Shown piece after piece: positions 12,047 through 23,900 of a stretch of DNA of 64,000 nucleotides; position 1 is the first letter of the stretch, and the number at the start of each line of letters is the position of its first letter. The notes under the pieces were generated by a model. That model saw only the letters and a program-made list of their open reading frames with translations. It was not told the origin of the DNA and did no database searches. Where the stretch lies: NCBI GenBank assembly GCA_021234155.1, contig JAJEKV010000054.1, positions 1,587,933 through 1,651,932 of the forward strand. Direction: 5' to 3'. The translations under genes and the position numbers were made by a program. This stretch comes from Isoetes taiwanensis (taxonomy: Eukaryota; Streptophyta; Lycopodiopsida; Isoetales; Isoetaceae).

Positions 12047-13400
12047 TGTAAATTGAAGAAATAAGCTCAATAGTAGACTGGTTCTACATCAAACTCTTCA
12101 GGGACGTCTAGGTGGAAGAGGATTCTTTCAAATATGTTCCTAAGAGCCAAATATCCTCAAGAGGTGTGAGCAGTGACTTTCAAGCACCAAAATCCATCAA
12201 AGCAAAGGATACAGAGGTAGATTATATCGAAAGCAATTCTATAAAAAGTTATCCTAGATTGTGAATCATGCAGTAATTAATTAGGCTGTCTAATGCAGTT
12301 ATGATTCGATCATGATCAAGGGGGTATATGGGAACCTCAACCCCTAGAGAACAACTTCAACTAAAGCCTCGTCCCCAAAGCTAGGAACCGGTACAATTCC
12401 CAAGATGCTAGAGGTAGGTGCTAACATTCGCATTTTTTCAGAACTGCCCCTTTGTCCTATGATTGTTATATTTTCTCACTTTCTAAATTCATCGGCAACA
12501 TTTCACGTTCTTCATAACTAGAAACTACAATAATTTTTCCTGCTCTGTTTTCCATTTTCAAAAGAATAGTCTTTTTAAATGTTATAGACTTTGGAATTTT
12601 TCAAAGATTAGATAAAAATAATGGAAGTAGTAGCCATCACATGCAACATTATATGGTCCTTAATACATATCATTTGATCATAATGTTAGAAGGCATACTT
12701 GTGCATGACCACCATCTAAAACATTTTCTGGAGTTGGCGAGGCAAAATTTTTGCCCATATCTGATTTGTTGATCATTACCATTTTGTTGCTATAAAGTGA
12801 TAAAACCATCGTGGTTCACATCTTTATTGCAATTCATTCTGAAATAGATTGAGAAAGAGCCATCTAAATACAATGATCTTACTAGCATATGAGAGTCTCC
12901 ATCCAGCTTGATAATAGCTATATCCATCATTTTTGTGCGCATCCAAACTGTAGACACCTTAAGAAGCGGCTTTTGAATGAGTGGAGTAAATAGTTGAGAC
13001 TTTGTAGTCTTTACCATTGCATTTCCAGTTGGGGTTTCAAGATTTGGAGAGTCCAATATTCCTAGATAGCAGATTATGTAGAGTGCATTTGTTTGTCTCT
13101 ATATCCGACTGAAGAGAGGGAAGGCCTGCTTGTCAGCGCTTGCATTCCAGGTCCTAAGGCAACCATAGTGTTGAAAGTAGTTTGATGTCATTCTTTGTAT
13201 TCGATTGGGTGCTTAAGAGCTAAGCAGCCCATACCTTCATCAACTAAGTCCTGATGCCAGAAAAAACCAAAGCCGTCAGAAGTTTCAACTAAAGGTAAGG
13301 CTTTGAAGCAAGTAGAAGCTTGGTTCCAGCTTTGATGATTCTACCCATAATTTTAGAGGAGAGTCTGTTAGTTGATGTGGCAAAGGATACTATTGATGTG
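12047..13400. other. Unassigned, probably partly LINE 3' region
   Basis: No gene supported. The minus frame at 12790-13056 (88 codons, for example MMDIAIIKLDGDSHMLV) and the sequence up to 13.4 kb lie downstream, in the minus sense, of the RT of the L1-like copy at 13.4-14.75 kb and may be its decayed C-terminal part. 12.05-12.79 kb shows nothing. Confidence 0.3.
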
Positions 13401-14755
13401 GATTAACCCAGTATCTGATGAGTTGTAATGCAGGAGAGGGAACTTCAGAAAACAACGCCATCCAGACCATTTTTGCAATAGTTATGCCATTTTACAGCCC
13501 AAGTCCCCTCTTTTTTTGGGTAAAGTCAAATTCTCCCAAGATGCCATTCGAGAACCTTGTCCGATGAAGTCCCAAATGACAATTTTCAAGGTTTTATATG
13601 ATATTTTGTTTGCAATAATAGCCGAGAAAGAAAAATATAGTTACTAACAATGACGTTGTTAACAATCTCAATCCTTCCTGCCAAAGAGAGATTTGGTATA
13701 GAGCTAGATTTCTCTTTATCTTGTTAATAATAGGATCCCATAGCACGTGTGCACTCATATTTAATGCCAAGGGAGCCCCAATAATCTAATGGCAGTGTTG
13801 TGCCCTGTTACATTGATTCCATAGATATTTGCTTTATCAGAGTCCATTACAATGGTACATTTGTCCCTGTTTAACTAAACCCCTAAGGCTTTCCCAAATG
13901 TGTCTATGGCTGTAAGAAAGTTTTAAATGTTGATGTCATCATCTTTCAAGAAGACAAATGTATCATCAACATATTGCATGATTGAGAATACCTTGCATTT
14001 TCTGGTACAATAAGGCAGTGAATCAGCCCACTATTTTGCAGGGTGAGGGTAGCTTTGGTAACAAGTTCAGCTACAATTAAGAAAATGTATGGAGCTAAGG
14101 GACATCCTTACCTCACTCCCCTTTTACATTCAAAGAATTTGGAAGGGCTCCATTAATTAGAGCTGCAGAGTAGCCAGTATCATTGAACTCGAACACTTTT
14201 TGAGTGATTCTGTCTACAAAACCCATATGCTCCATGGCTTCATAGAGAAATTTCCAATCAATAGTGTCAAAGACATGCTTGAAGTCTAGTTTTAGGAGCA
14301 TACATTTCTGGTTTGTAAGCCCACTCCAATGTAGACCCTCACAGGCTCTGAAATTATCAAGAATGCTTCTTGTTGCGAGAAAAGCAGATTGAACAAGATT
14401 GATTTGTTGCTGGAAAATTCCATTGATCCTATTGGCTAAGATTTTAGCCAAGATCATATAAGATTGGTAAGGGAAATGGGCCTCCAGTGAAATAAGATCA
14501 CAAGGAGATCTACTTTTGGAACTAGTGCAATTAGCCCCACATTGATAGCAAGGTGTAGTCTATCAGCTTTCCAAGCCCCTTGCACGATACACAAGATCTT
14601 TTTCCATCATCCCAGAAATTCTCATAGAATTCATGGGGTATTCCATCTAGACCTGGGCTTTTCTCTGAGGAGTCAGCTTTGGGACCTACTGTTAGGGGTC
14701 CAAATTTGGGAGAGCCTGTGAGACAATCCTCCTTGAGGACCTTGCGGTCGAACAA
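13400..14755 (-). pseudogene. L1-like LINE reverse transcriptase region
   Basis: Reading the minus strand from high to low coordinate gives a plant L1-type RT in order: EKSPGLDGIPHEFYENFWDD (~14.60-14.67 kb), GLIALVPK and HWRPISLTN (~14.47-14.54 kb), ILAKILANRI (~14.43 kb), a 'QSAFLATRSILDN' block, LKLDFKHVFDTIDW (motif A, ~14.27-14.30 kb), R-stop-GCPLAPYIF (~14.09-14.11 kb), QYVDDTFVFLKDDD (catalytic YVDD at 13962-13973) and AGRIEIVNNVI (~13.66-13.69 kb). At least two frameshifts and one nonsense codon in RQGCPL disable it. It is a different family from copies A and B: it has YVDD, DKSPG and a LxLDF-type motif A. Confidence 0.88.
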
Positions 14756-17353
14756 GCAACTCTTTTACAAAGATAGTCACACAAAATTTTGCAAGAATAA
14801 GAAACCAGAAAGCAAATGAGCAAGAAGGAAATAGAAGAACAATGAGCCAAGACAAGAGAAATCTTGAATGATCACTGAGAATATATGAGATCTTCAAACA
14901 AGGGGGTGAGACAACAAAATATGAAGACTTGTTTAAACTCTAAGTCTAAACTTCTGATATATATAGTACAATGGCCTCCGGCCCAAAATAGCAAAAAGAT
15001 TGCCGTTTCAGATTCTTCGGTTACCTAATCCCCAAATTCTTTGCTGATCGTGAGGATAACTCTATCATAATATTTGGAGTCATAATTGCCATAATTCGTG
15101 GCACTTAAGACCGATGTGCCGTGGGTTCCCTATGCCGTCGTGGACTCTCTTGATCTCTTCTTCTTAGTTGGCATGGTCTTGGCTCTTGAGATGGATGCTT
15201 GGACCTTGCTTTTAGGCTCTTTTGTGTACCTTAGAAATTCCCCCCCACAAAGAACACTTAGAGGAAAAAAAACAAGTATCGTCTCCATAGGAGGGAAGTT
15301 CTCTACTTCATCCGCATCATCCTTGCGGCTATGTGGTCCTAATTACGATATCCAGCAACCAGTTTTTGACGCTATTGGAGGGCATCAGGCGTTGCATTCA
15401 CAAGGAACCCAATTTGAACCATTTCTTCTAAGGCTTGATGAGCTGAGACAAACTAACATTCCATGAGCCGAAGAGTTTCAATGCCGAAAGCACTGAGACT
15501 AGCATTTGGATTGCAGTGAAAGATGGTCGCCGGCGATTCAAGGAGCTCGTGAGGATGCATTGCAAAGCAGCATAGAAAGCAGCTTGATAGAAGAATTTGG
15601 AGAAGTGGCGGCCTTGGTCAAGAATTGTGTTAAGCCAGCTATAGCAGTAGTAGGAGTCTTCCACGATTTGTCGTTGGGGATATAAATTCAATTTGTTGTG
15701 GTATCCAAGGTATTGGTATCATTCCAAGCATGTCTGCGAACAAAACGGGGATCCCAACAAAGATGTGTGGTAATATGTGTGGGTGTTCATTTAGCATGCG
15801 CAGCCAAGGTGCGTGTTTGAAAAGAAGAGCGCCAGTCCGTGGTGATATACTCACAGCGTGGAGCTGCACCCAGAGAAGCACAAAGATTAACATGAGGTGG
15901 TGGATGCATATGTTCATTCTGAGATTGAGCTCATAATTCCTCAACCAGGTCATGATGTAACTGTTTGCAAAGAGTCTCCCAATCTTGAGGCGGCATCAAG
16001 ATGTCCAAAGGGTATAGTTCCCAGTCAATTGGAATGACCTGATTTTCGAGATAGAAACAGAGAATGTTCAAGGTGCCAATGTGCTGCAGAAATAATTATG
16101 CATAGTCGATCCCATAGTCTTTATGCAAATGTGTCTGAGCGCAATAGAGAACTTCCTGAGCCTAAAAGGCGAGGTGGGAATAAAGCTCCAGCATATATTC
16201 TTTCTAAAGAGCAGCAGTGGAAGCCGAGTCGGAGAGATATTTGTTATCCTTTTGGAGTAACAAAATAGTGGACGTATTTTCTTAAGTGCAGGCAAGACAA
16301 AAATCATGCAAGACATAAGCCATGGGTTGAATAATGCGGAAGATAAAAATTGAAGATCTTCAAAAGGTAACAACTAAAAGTTTACCAGTGCACACATGAG
16401 ACCTTGTTCTTCTAGTGTAAGGCTGGGCCACAGACGTGAAAAATCTTGGATGGTGAGCGAGCCTTCCACGGAACCAGAGGCGCTGAGCCACCTTATGAGG
16501 AAAAGATGACGCCGTGCCTTAACATAGTCCGGGTAGATTGTGGAGAGAGGATAATTCCAGCTAATATGAGATGCCAAAATAGTGTACCATTCTGTGTTGA
16601 TGTGGCCCAATCACTTTATATTGAATACGACATATATTTGTTCTAAAATTGATTTGTTATTACTAGATCAAACACCTGGACACATGTTTACCCTGCATCC
16701 CGACTGCGAAACCATGTCGATGTGCAGATCTCGGAGGCATTGTTCCTGCCGGAATGCAAGGTAAACATGCATTCTTTGTATGGGGAAGCCGGTTAGGTTT
16801 TATTCACAAGAAACTCTACCAAAATATCTAAAAATACAACTCAACATAAGGTTCCAAAATGAGTTGGGCAATGGTGGAGCTGGAAAAGGGGGACTTTTTT
16901 GTTTTTGTTATTTTTTGCAAGGTCGTAAATTGGAAGTTCTGCTTACATGTGCTCTTCTATTCTTGGCGAAGGATGATGATCGTGCAAATCTGCACATCTT
17001 GGGAGTCCAGATCATTTTCGTGTGGAAGGTAAAAGACCGTATTTGCAGTCACGACATTCAATATTTGGAAGAAAAGCATCCAAACCATCATGCTCCAGGA
17101 TCCGACAGAAGCAGGATGAAACTGAGTTTCGGTTTTTGCAGGGCAACTGGTTTGAAGGATTAGAGAACTTGGGGTTATTTTTCTCATTCAAAAGAAGGCT
17201 TCTATCATTCCAAAGAGCCTGCTATTGATTTCATCTTAACCTTCATTCAATTTCCAAGGATAGCTGCTCCAAAGAAAGCTTCTATTGATTTAATTCGGTG
17301 TCATTTCAGAGGCTGCTCTTGCTTACTTCTTAGCATTTACTTTTGTTCAAAAT
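14756..17353. other. Unassigned region with a chain of minus-strand open frames
   Basis: The minus strand has four nearly adjacent open frames: 16374-16610 (78 codons), 16068-16373 (101), 15639-15953 (104) and 15428-15691 (87). They read like ordinary protein (for example HAPWLRMLNEHPHILPHIFV and SVEGSLTIQDFSRLWPSL) rather than repeat. The chain may be a broken host gene or element that I do not recognise. On the plus strand there is a 122-codon frame (15098-15466) and a 127-codon frame (16780-17163), also unrecognised. Confidence 0.3.
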
Positions 17354-17465
17354 TAAGGAAGGAAGGAAGATTCTTTTATCGTCCGCGGAGGCCAATCGGC
17401 CTATGGGACCCAAATTACACGGGTGCAGCAAGCCCGTTGCTACCCGGATTAAAAAAACCCCCCTT
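17354..17465 (-). other. LINE copy B 3' end: conserved box and CTTC tail
   Basis: On the minus strand the order is: a T/C-rich hairpin (CCCTCATAAGGG), a T run followed by AATCCGGGTAGCAACGGG, then GTCCCATAGGCC...CGCGGACGATAAAA, and finally a CTTC repeat at 17354-17369. The order and the box match copy A, but the terminal microsatellite is different (CTTC against ATTCT). Confidence 0.7.
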
Positions 17466-19345
17466 ATGAGGGAAAACCCGTCGCAGCAACAAGCCTGCTG
17501 GCAGCTGTACAAATATACATATACACATGAATTCCCGGCACCTCAGATAGGCGCCCGGGGGCAGAGGTGAGTCCGCAGATCTAAAACCTCCTGGAGGTAG
17601 GAGCCAAGAGATCGAACTGACGGCGTAATGAGTAGCTCGTGCAGGGGCAGACTAGGTCGCACCAAGAGAATGTAGCGAGCCCGAATCTTACTATAGGCTA
17701 GACAGCTCTGGAAGGCATGGCTTTCATCCTCAACAACCCTCAGCGGGCAACACTGACAAAGCCTGTCCTGGCGCGGCTCTCCAACCCACCGACCCGTCTC
17801 AAGCCGAAGATGGTGGGCCCCTGTTCGAATGGACGCGATGATCCTGTGCTTCTTCATGGGCAACTGAGAACGCAGGTAGAGCTGTGGGCCTCGAACCAGG
17901 GTGGGGTTTATGTGCTGTTTGTAGTGTGCCACCTTTACCTGTTCTAGAGCATGGTGGTCCCAGAGCTTCCCCAGGAAATAAGAGTCCAAGTACCCCCTCA
18001 GCCTATCCCGGCCGGCGTCTGTGTGCACCTGGACACACCTATGTGCGTCTATGTTCCAGCGCGCTAGCCACTGGGCTCTCTTGTCCTTCCAACAAGCCCT
18101 GAGTCATTGTGGGCTCATCGCCACAATGTAAGCTAAGTGCGGGAGCCGAGTGTCGCCCATCCTGGCCACCTTCTGGAAATAAACAATGTGTCTATCGAGG
18201 GCCGCATGCTGCAGGGGCATGAATCCTGTCTCATGCAACAAGATCTGATATGGAACTGAGGGCTCGACCCCAAGTGCCCGCGTCAAAAATGCCTTCTGGA
18301 CCTGCTCTAAGTCGTTCCAAGTCGCTAAAGACATCACTGGGCCCCATACCTCGACCCCATACAGAAGAACTGGCTCCACCAGTGCCCAGAACAAATGTGA
18401 CTGGTGGCCCCAGTCATACAGCTCGACCCTGTGACTATTGTTTTGCATTGCGTACATCGCCTTCCAACCTGCGGTCACCCGAAGACAAATGGATACATCC
18501 CAATACATTGAGGACGGAAATTTCACCCCCAGGTACTTGTAGCTGGGTGTAATCTCTACCATCTGCCCCTGATAAGTGAGCACCGAAGGTGCTGGATGAC
18601 GTGAGGAGGATATGAGGACCACCTTAGTCTTGGCCAGGTTGACACGCATATCCATCGCCTGGCAGAATGTGTCCAGGGCATCTAGGTGTGCCTACATTCC
18701 CTCTGGTGTATGGGCCAAGAGGTCCACATCATCCGCATAGATGAGCTGCCGGATGACCTGGTGCAAGAGCTGTATACCGTCCCCCCCATTGGCAGCAAGC
18801 CAGGCTTCCAACTGGTCAATGTAAAGTCCAAAGAATGTGGATGAGAGAGGACAACCATGCCTAACTCCAATGCTACTGGCAAATGACTGTCCTTCTGGTT
18901 GCATGCAGCCTGTGCAGCTCTCGTACAGTCTGTACACTGCATTTTGCAGGTCCATAGGGAGCCCCAGATGGTGCAATCTCGCCCACAACTTTTCCAGGGG
19001 TACTATCTCGAAAGCTTTTGCAAAGTCCACAAAACAGCAGTACAGGTCCTCCCGACGGTTCCTGCTGTCCTCGACCAGGGCCCTGAGTGTGAAGATGTGA
19101 TCAATGGTCGAATGTCGGGGTCGGAAGCCTGCCTGGGTAAGTGCCCTGACTTCCACTGCCTCTGCCCATCTGGTTACCTGCTGTTTGAGAATGCCCGCGC
19201 ACAGCTTGGCAAACACTGAGCTGACCATGATGGTTCGGTAATTGGCTGGACAGTGTGGGTCCCCTGCCTTGTAGATCGGAACAACCCTAGGCACACCAGA
19301 TGAGCTGCCTGTTGTGCAGGCTTGTTGTGGAAGGGCTGTTGGATT
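17354..19345 (-). mobile_element. LINE copy B, 5'-truncated, well preserved
   Basis: This is the same family as copy A in the opposite orientation. From high to low coordinate it carries VVPIYKAGDPHCPANYRTIM (RT start, ~19.2-19.3 kb), FRPRHSTIDHIF, CFVDFAKAFE (motif A), GVRHGCPLSSTFF (His where Gln is usual), LIYADDVD (YADD at 18728-18739), then the thumb/connection region (MRVNLAKTKV, YKYLGVKF, EPVLLYGVEVWG) and a C-terminal zinc-binding segment with CQCC, DESHAF and C residues (~17.70-17.76 kb). It ends in a conserved 3' box (17371-17408) and a (CTTC)n-type tail at 17354-17369. The element has no endonuclease because its 5' end is missing. Confidence 0.92.
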
Positions 19346-19387
19346 TGTCTGCGTTACATTCCAGTGCTCTGATCTTGTATTTTGCAA
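17543..19387 (-). pseudogene. LINE copy B ORF2 C-terminal two-thirds
   Basis: Three open stretches (18692-19387, 18104-18655, 17543-18028) lie in one and the same minus frame, giving about 615 codons. Only two in-frame stops interrupt them: a TAG right after HTPEGM (~18689-18691) and a TGA after IVAMSPQ (~18101-18103). Both fit single-base changes in conserved positions, since copy A reads Q where B has the TAG. There is no frameshift, so this is the youngest LINE in the window. It would encode RT plus the C-terminal zinc-binding region but cannot be functional, because it lacks the endonuclease and carries the stops. About 15 N-terminal residues before the RT may derive from flanking DNA. 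Confidence 0.85.
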
Positions 19388-20375
19388 TGGTTCGTGGACT
19401 TGTATTTCACATTCTCCTTTGTATTTTTATACATATACAAGTCCCTTATTATTTATGGACTGTATGAGATTGATTGTATATGGCTACAAAGATTTGATTG
19501 CCTTTGTTGACAAAATTCAATTTTTTTTTTTTTGCTTAGCCTACAATGTTGCCTCTTTGTTATGCTCACAAGAAAGCACTTTCCATTTGCCTAGATGTCA
19601 ATGTTATACAAATTCACGTAAGACTCCCAGTCATACACAATGACACGTGACATAGTGGTATACATAAACCCTCTTGGCATTAAAGACGAGATCATAGATT
19701 TTGTTAATCAATGTTGTCATACTGTTCCTACCAAGGTAAAAGGATTGTTATGTTGAGTACTTGTTATATACGAGACAGAGCATAATTCATGGTTTATCCA
19801 CTGGTTATAGGCCTGAAGAAAAAGAGAGAGACATTAAAATAAAGCTGCACCCATAATTTCTCTACTCAATCTGTTTCTAAGCATTAGATAATAGTAGGGA
19901 CTGTTATGCTGAGTACTTGTTGCGACATGTTGTAACACATTTGGTAGGTGTCGTAATCGATCAAAGATTGCTCACTTGACCCATATTGCCAAGATTCCAT
20001 TTGATATTTAAATTGCTCGACTTACATGTTGTCGATAGATGCATTTATTTGTGGTGGGTGTCACCTCCCTAAAAAAAATTTCTTGATATCTCAATACTAA
20101 TGCAAGTAGAGAATAAGGGAGCCCATTACTTTTCACTAGAATAAAATGATTAGAATCATTGGGGAATGCATTTGTTTCAAATTGTAACACTATTTACATA
20201 ACGAAGGAAAAACTAACTCAAGAACAGATCTAAATAACAACTGGTTGAAGGAGGGCTTCCCCTTGCCAAGACATATGAATTTACATTGTAATGGGAAATC
20301 TAAAATGTGCCACTCAACATTGAGCATGTATAAATTAATCTTCTCAAGAAGGAGAATAACGCATTTTATTCTAGC
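19346..20375. other. Intergenic sequence, nothing recognisable
   Basis: AT-rich, with a poly-T run near 19.52 kb. No protein motif was seen in any frame. Confidence 0.4.
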
Positions 20376-20378
20376 TGT

Positions 20379-20930
20379 TGCATGATGGGTCTTCTAGCAC
20401 GATCAAGATACCTGTATGAGGCACAGAGAGTGTTTGAATCCTTACCATATACTCCATCTGAAGGTATAGCAAAAGGATTTTCCAGGAGAATATGGGGAAG
20501 TAGATCTTGGACTTAATTGCTTTCAGCAGTTACTTCCAATCAATCCAGAAGACACTGTTCCACATGCACTTATGGCAATCATCTATTGCAAGTGCAGGTA
20601 AAATGGGTGATGTAATCAAAATAGAAGAGCTGCTGAACACGTGAAGGGCTTACAATTTGCATGAGTCTGTTATGGGCCACAACACTTGAGATAAAAATTG
20701 AAGTGATGGTCAAATCTCCAAAGTGCATTGACAACTAGATGCAGAACAAAGTCCATGGGCACATATTGGGAAGCTCACATGAGCCACTTAGCACATGTAG
20801 ACATAAATAGTTCAAGGTCTTATTGCTCTGCTGCATATAAGGTCAGAGTTGTACCCGCAAGCACAGATCACGCAGAACAGATTATCGCTCTCTTGCAACC
20901 TTTCTAGAAACACAGAGGCATAACCAACTC
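20379..20930 (+). pseudogene. PPR protein C-terminal (E-domain) remnant
   Basis: Plus-strand fragments read GLLARSRYLYEAQRVFESLP (~20.39-20.45 kb), VDLGLNCFQQLLPINPED followed by VPHALMAIIY (~20.50-20.58 kb), and GDVIKIEELL (~20.61-20.64 kb). That order is the tail of plant PLS-class PPR proteins: the last PPR (DLLGRAGxLxEAExxxxxMP), then E motif (xELGxxxAxxLLxLxPEDxxxYVLLxNIY) and then WxDVxxVRxLM. A later fragment, DHAEQIIALLQPF (~20.86-20.91 kb), is compatible with the HxE zinc-ligand region of a DYW deaminase, but this is weak. Stops and frame changes separate the pieces. No PPR modules are seen just upstream; LINE copy B lies 1 kb away. These proteins normally edit or process organelle transcripts. 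Confidence 0.55.
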
Positions 20931-23900
20931 AACAGCTCGCACCTGTTAAGCATCATTTCCAGTTCTGCGAGAGGACCAAATGAACAATAAACAGTTTATC
21001 TTTTCATCCTAATATGGCTAAATCACAGGAGAAACAATAAACAATTTTCTACAGGCAATAGCTAAACCACTGCAAGAAATGAAGGAAAGGTTTCCCCACA
21101 GGTTTTATCAGAAGCTGCCAGTGTGTTTTCATAATCATATGACAATACATTCTACTGGCAGTGACATAAGCAGTCCGATGCTAATTTCAAAAACCTCATG
21201 GGATTCCAGCAGGACGAAATAAATAGAATGGGTACTCTTTTTAGCCCCATGACAAACACTTACTGTGGCAAATGCTTCATCTGTTAGGCGAAGCACATGC
21301 ACATGCGATGGAAGAAAAAGACAATAAAACTTGGCTATAAAATTGCCATCAGATGGCCATCTCTTCTCACATCTAATTTTCTTAAATCTCTTAGCTTAGA
21401 CATATTTTGGCATAGATGCAAGGAACCTTTGCCGATAATTGACACATGCAAACGACACAATAGAGTTTATTAGATTACCAGATAATTCCATGATCTGCAT
21501 GGTTTTGGGCAAGGAAGTAGGACCTCTCTCATGTACACCGCAAATCGCATAGCACAACGGAATTGGTCTCTTTTCAAGAAAAAGCCTTAAGTTCGCATTG
21601 TGTGGGCTATTTGAGATCTCTTTTAGTTGGCCAACCTGCAATACGCACCATTAAAATTGGTGTGTTAAATAACAAAACCTAAATATCTTACCAAAGGAAA
21701 ACCAAGCAATTAGAACAAATCTTCGTTGCCATTACATCTTCTTAAATACTATATGGAGTCATCAAAGTGCACACAGGCTTTAACGGGGTAACAGTTACTT
21801 GAAACACTTTACATGAGGGTAAGTGCAGAATAATCCTAACATAGTGCAAATTTTCTAAAGAATCAAACGTTAAATAGTCCTACTATGTCATTTATGTTGA
21901 CTGCACTAGGACGATTGAAAAGTCTGTCATTCATCTCGAACTAGATTGCGGCTTCTGTAAGCTAATTCTGGCTTCTAATGGCAGCTCCACTAACATCAGG
22001 AAAATCACCTCTTTCAAATCTTGCTCCAAAAGCATAGGCTCGGGTCGCTATGGCAGTCCGACGACATCATGCAGAATGGCCTTTTCATACACGGCTCTGG
22101 TATATGATTTGCCAAGAATAGAGCAACAAAGACATGATTTAACAACGAATTTATATAGTTGAAGAGTCTTGCTATAGCGAAGAGAAGAAGCAAAATTGGA
22201 AACAGAATTAGAAACTACACTAAAAATGAAATAAGAACGGCAAAACTAATACGACAAAACATACAAAAACCTAGAAGGAAGGAATAATGAGCAAGTTGTG
22301 CAAACGCACAAGCATTGCCATAACTGTGAAACTCAAAGGCCAGGGGATGCTAAAAGCATACACTGTGCAAAATAACTCAAGTCAGCCTTCATAGATGAGT
22401 AATGACAGCCGAACTCATCATGCCGGAACTATTCATGCATGGCAGACTGCCTACATCATTACTTATGGCATGCTCAGATGTTCAAATGCATGTAAGTGGA
22501 AACTCACTTGTCAGATTGGACAGATGCCTTGGTTTTTTCGCCTTTGTTTTGTTGATTGGATGCTTCACCAAGCTTCGTTCGAGTGGTTCCAGCATCGATG
22601 GGATGCCTGATGAAGCCTACAAGAAAATCAAAACCAGAAAAATACAAAACAGATACTGTATTTTTCCATGTCCAATTGTGAGGACATCAGTAAAAAACAG
22701 GGGAGACCACAGATCTAGAAATAAAAAAGTCCAAAACTAGAAAAACCAAGATCATGTTCGCAATTCCGTTATACTTGCCTTTGATACAGTAATTCATAAA
22801 GTTATTTTCACCAACGAAGCTAATACATCCGGTGCTCCACAAATAATTGGAGCTGCAGGATCGCAGCGGAGTATATACAAATCTCAAAACATGAGCACAA
22901 CCTTGTTTTTAGAAAGAACATGCCGTCTTGATATGCACCATTATTTGCATATATCCCTCAGTATGCGCTAATAAAGCATCCCAAATTACCTGAGATGTTC
23001 CATTGACAACAAACGACGGCACTCCAACTTCTCCAGTATATCATATGAGATTGGAGAGCAGCCCTGGCTACTTTACCTGTGCCATGAATGCCCCCTTTTG
23101 AGTTTCTTGACCATTCAATAATCTGGACGACTAGGATACAAAGCCCCAATTTCGCATTGATTTCGACGGCCATGATTGAAAGCCCTAATTTCTACATCTT
23201 CCTTGCACCTGCAAGGATTGGCCCTGCCCCTCCATCCAATGGTTTGGAGATGGGTCTACATGCCCCATGCATGATCATCCCATGACCTTTGTATGGCCTG
23301 CATGACATGTCAAGATTTGGATCCTTCTTTTTTGTTGCTGACAATGGGGATTTTTGGGAATTCATGGGCATACATGCATGGGGTGGGGATGGGAGCATGA
23401 GGAACCCCCCTCATCCTAATACCTTATAAATATTAGGTACTAGGTAATTTGAAGGAGGAGAGGCTTTATGCATTGCCAAAGGCCTTAGAAGCTCCCTTAA
23501 GCGAGATTAGCGCATGGCGTGCGAATCTGTACGCCAGCAGCCATGAGCCTTTAACCGTAAACCCTCCGGAGATCCTTCAAATTAACAAAAAGCGTAATGA
23601 CCGTGGGCTTAGGATTTCCACACCTAGCGTGGGTGAAGTTACCGTAATTGTCCATACAAAGCCCTTGTTAGGGCTTGCGAATCCCTTGTTTTTGAAAGTG
23701 CAGTTTAATCTCCTTTTTTAGGTTTTAACTCAAAAAGTAGTGCATTGAAGACTTTTAGCTCAAGAAATGAATACATTGAATAGAATAGATGCTTAAGGAG
23801 TGGATTAGAAGAAGAAACTAGTTTGAATATTAATGTTCATGAGGCCGGGAGATTCGATGAGAGCTTCTGCAAACTTCAAAGATTTTATCCGGCCAACTAG

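Noticed and set aside
18250-18552. Plus-strand 100-codon frame and others over 17.7-19.2 kb
   Set aside because: Antisense shadows of LINE copy B, whose motifs are clearly on the minus strand.
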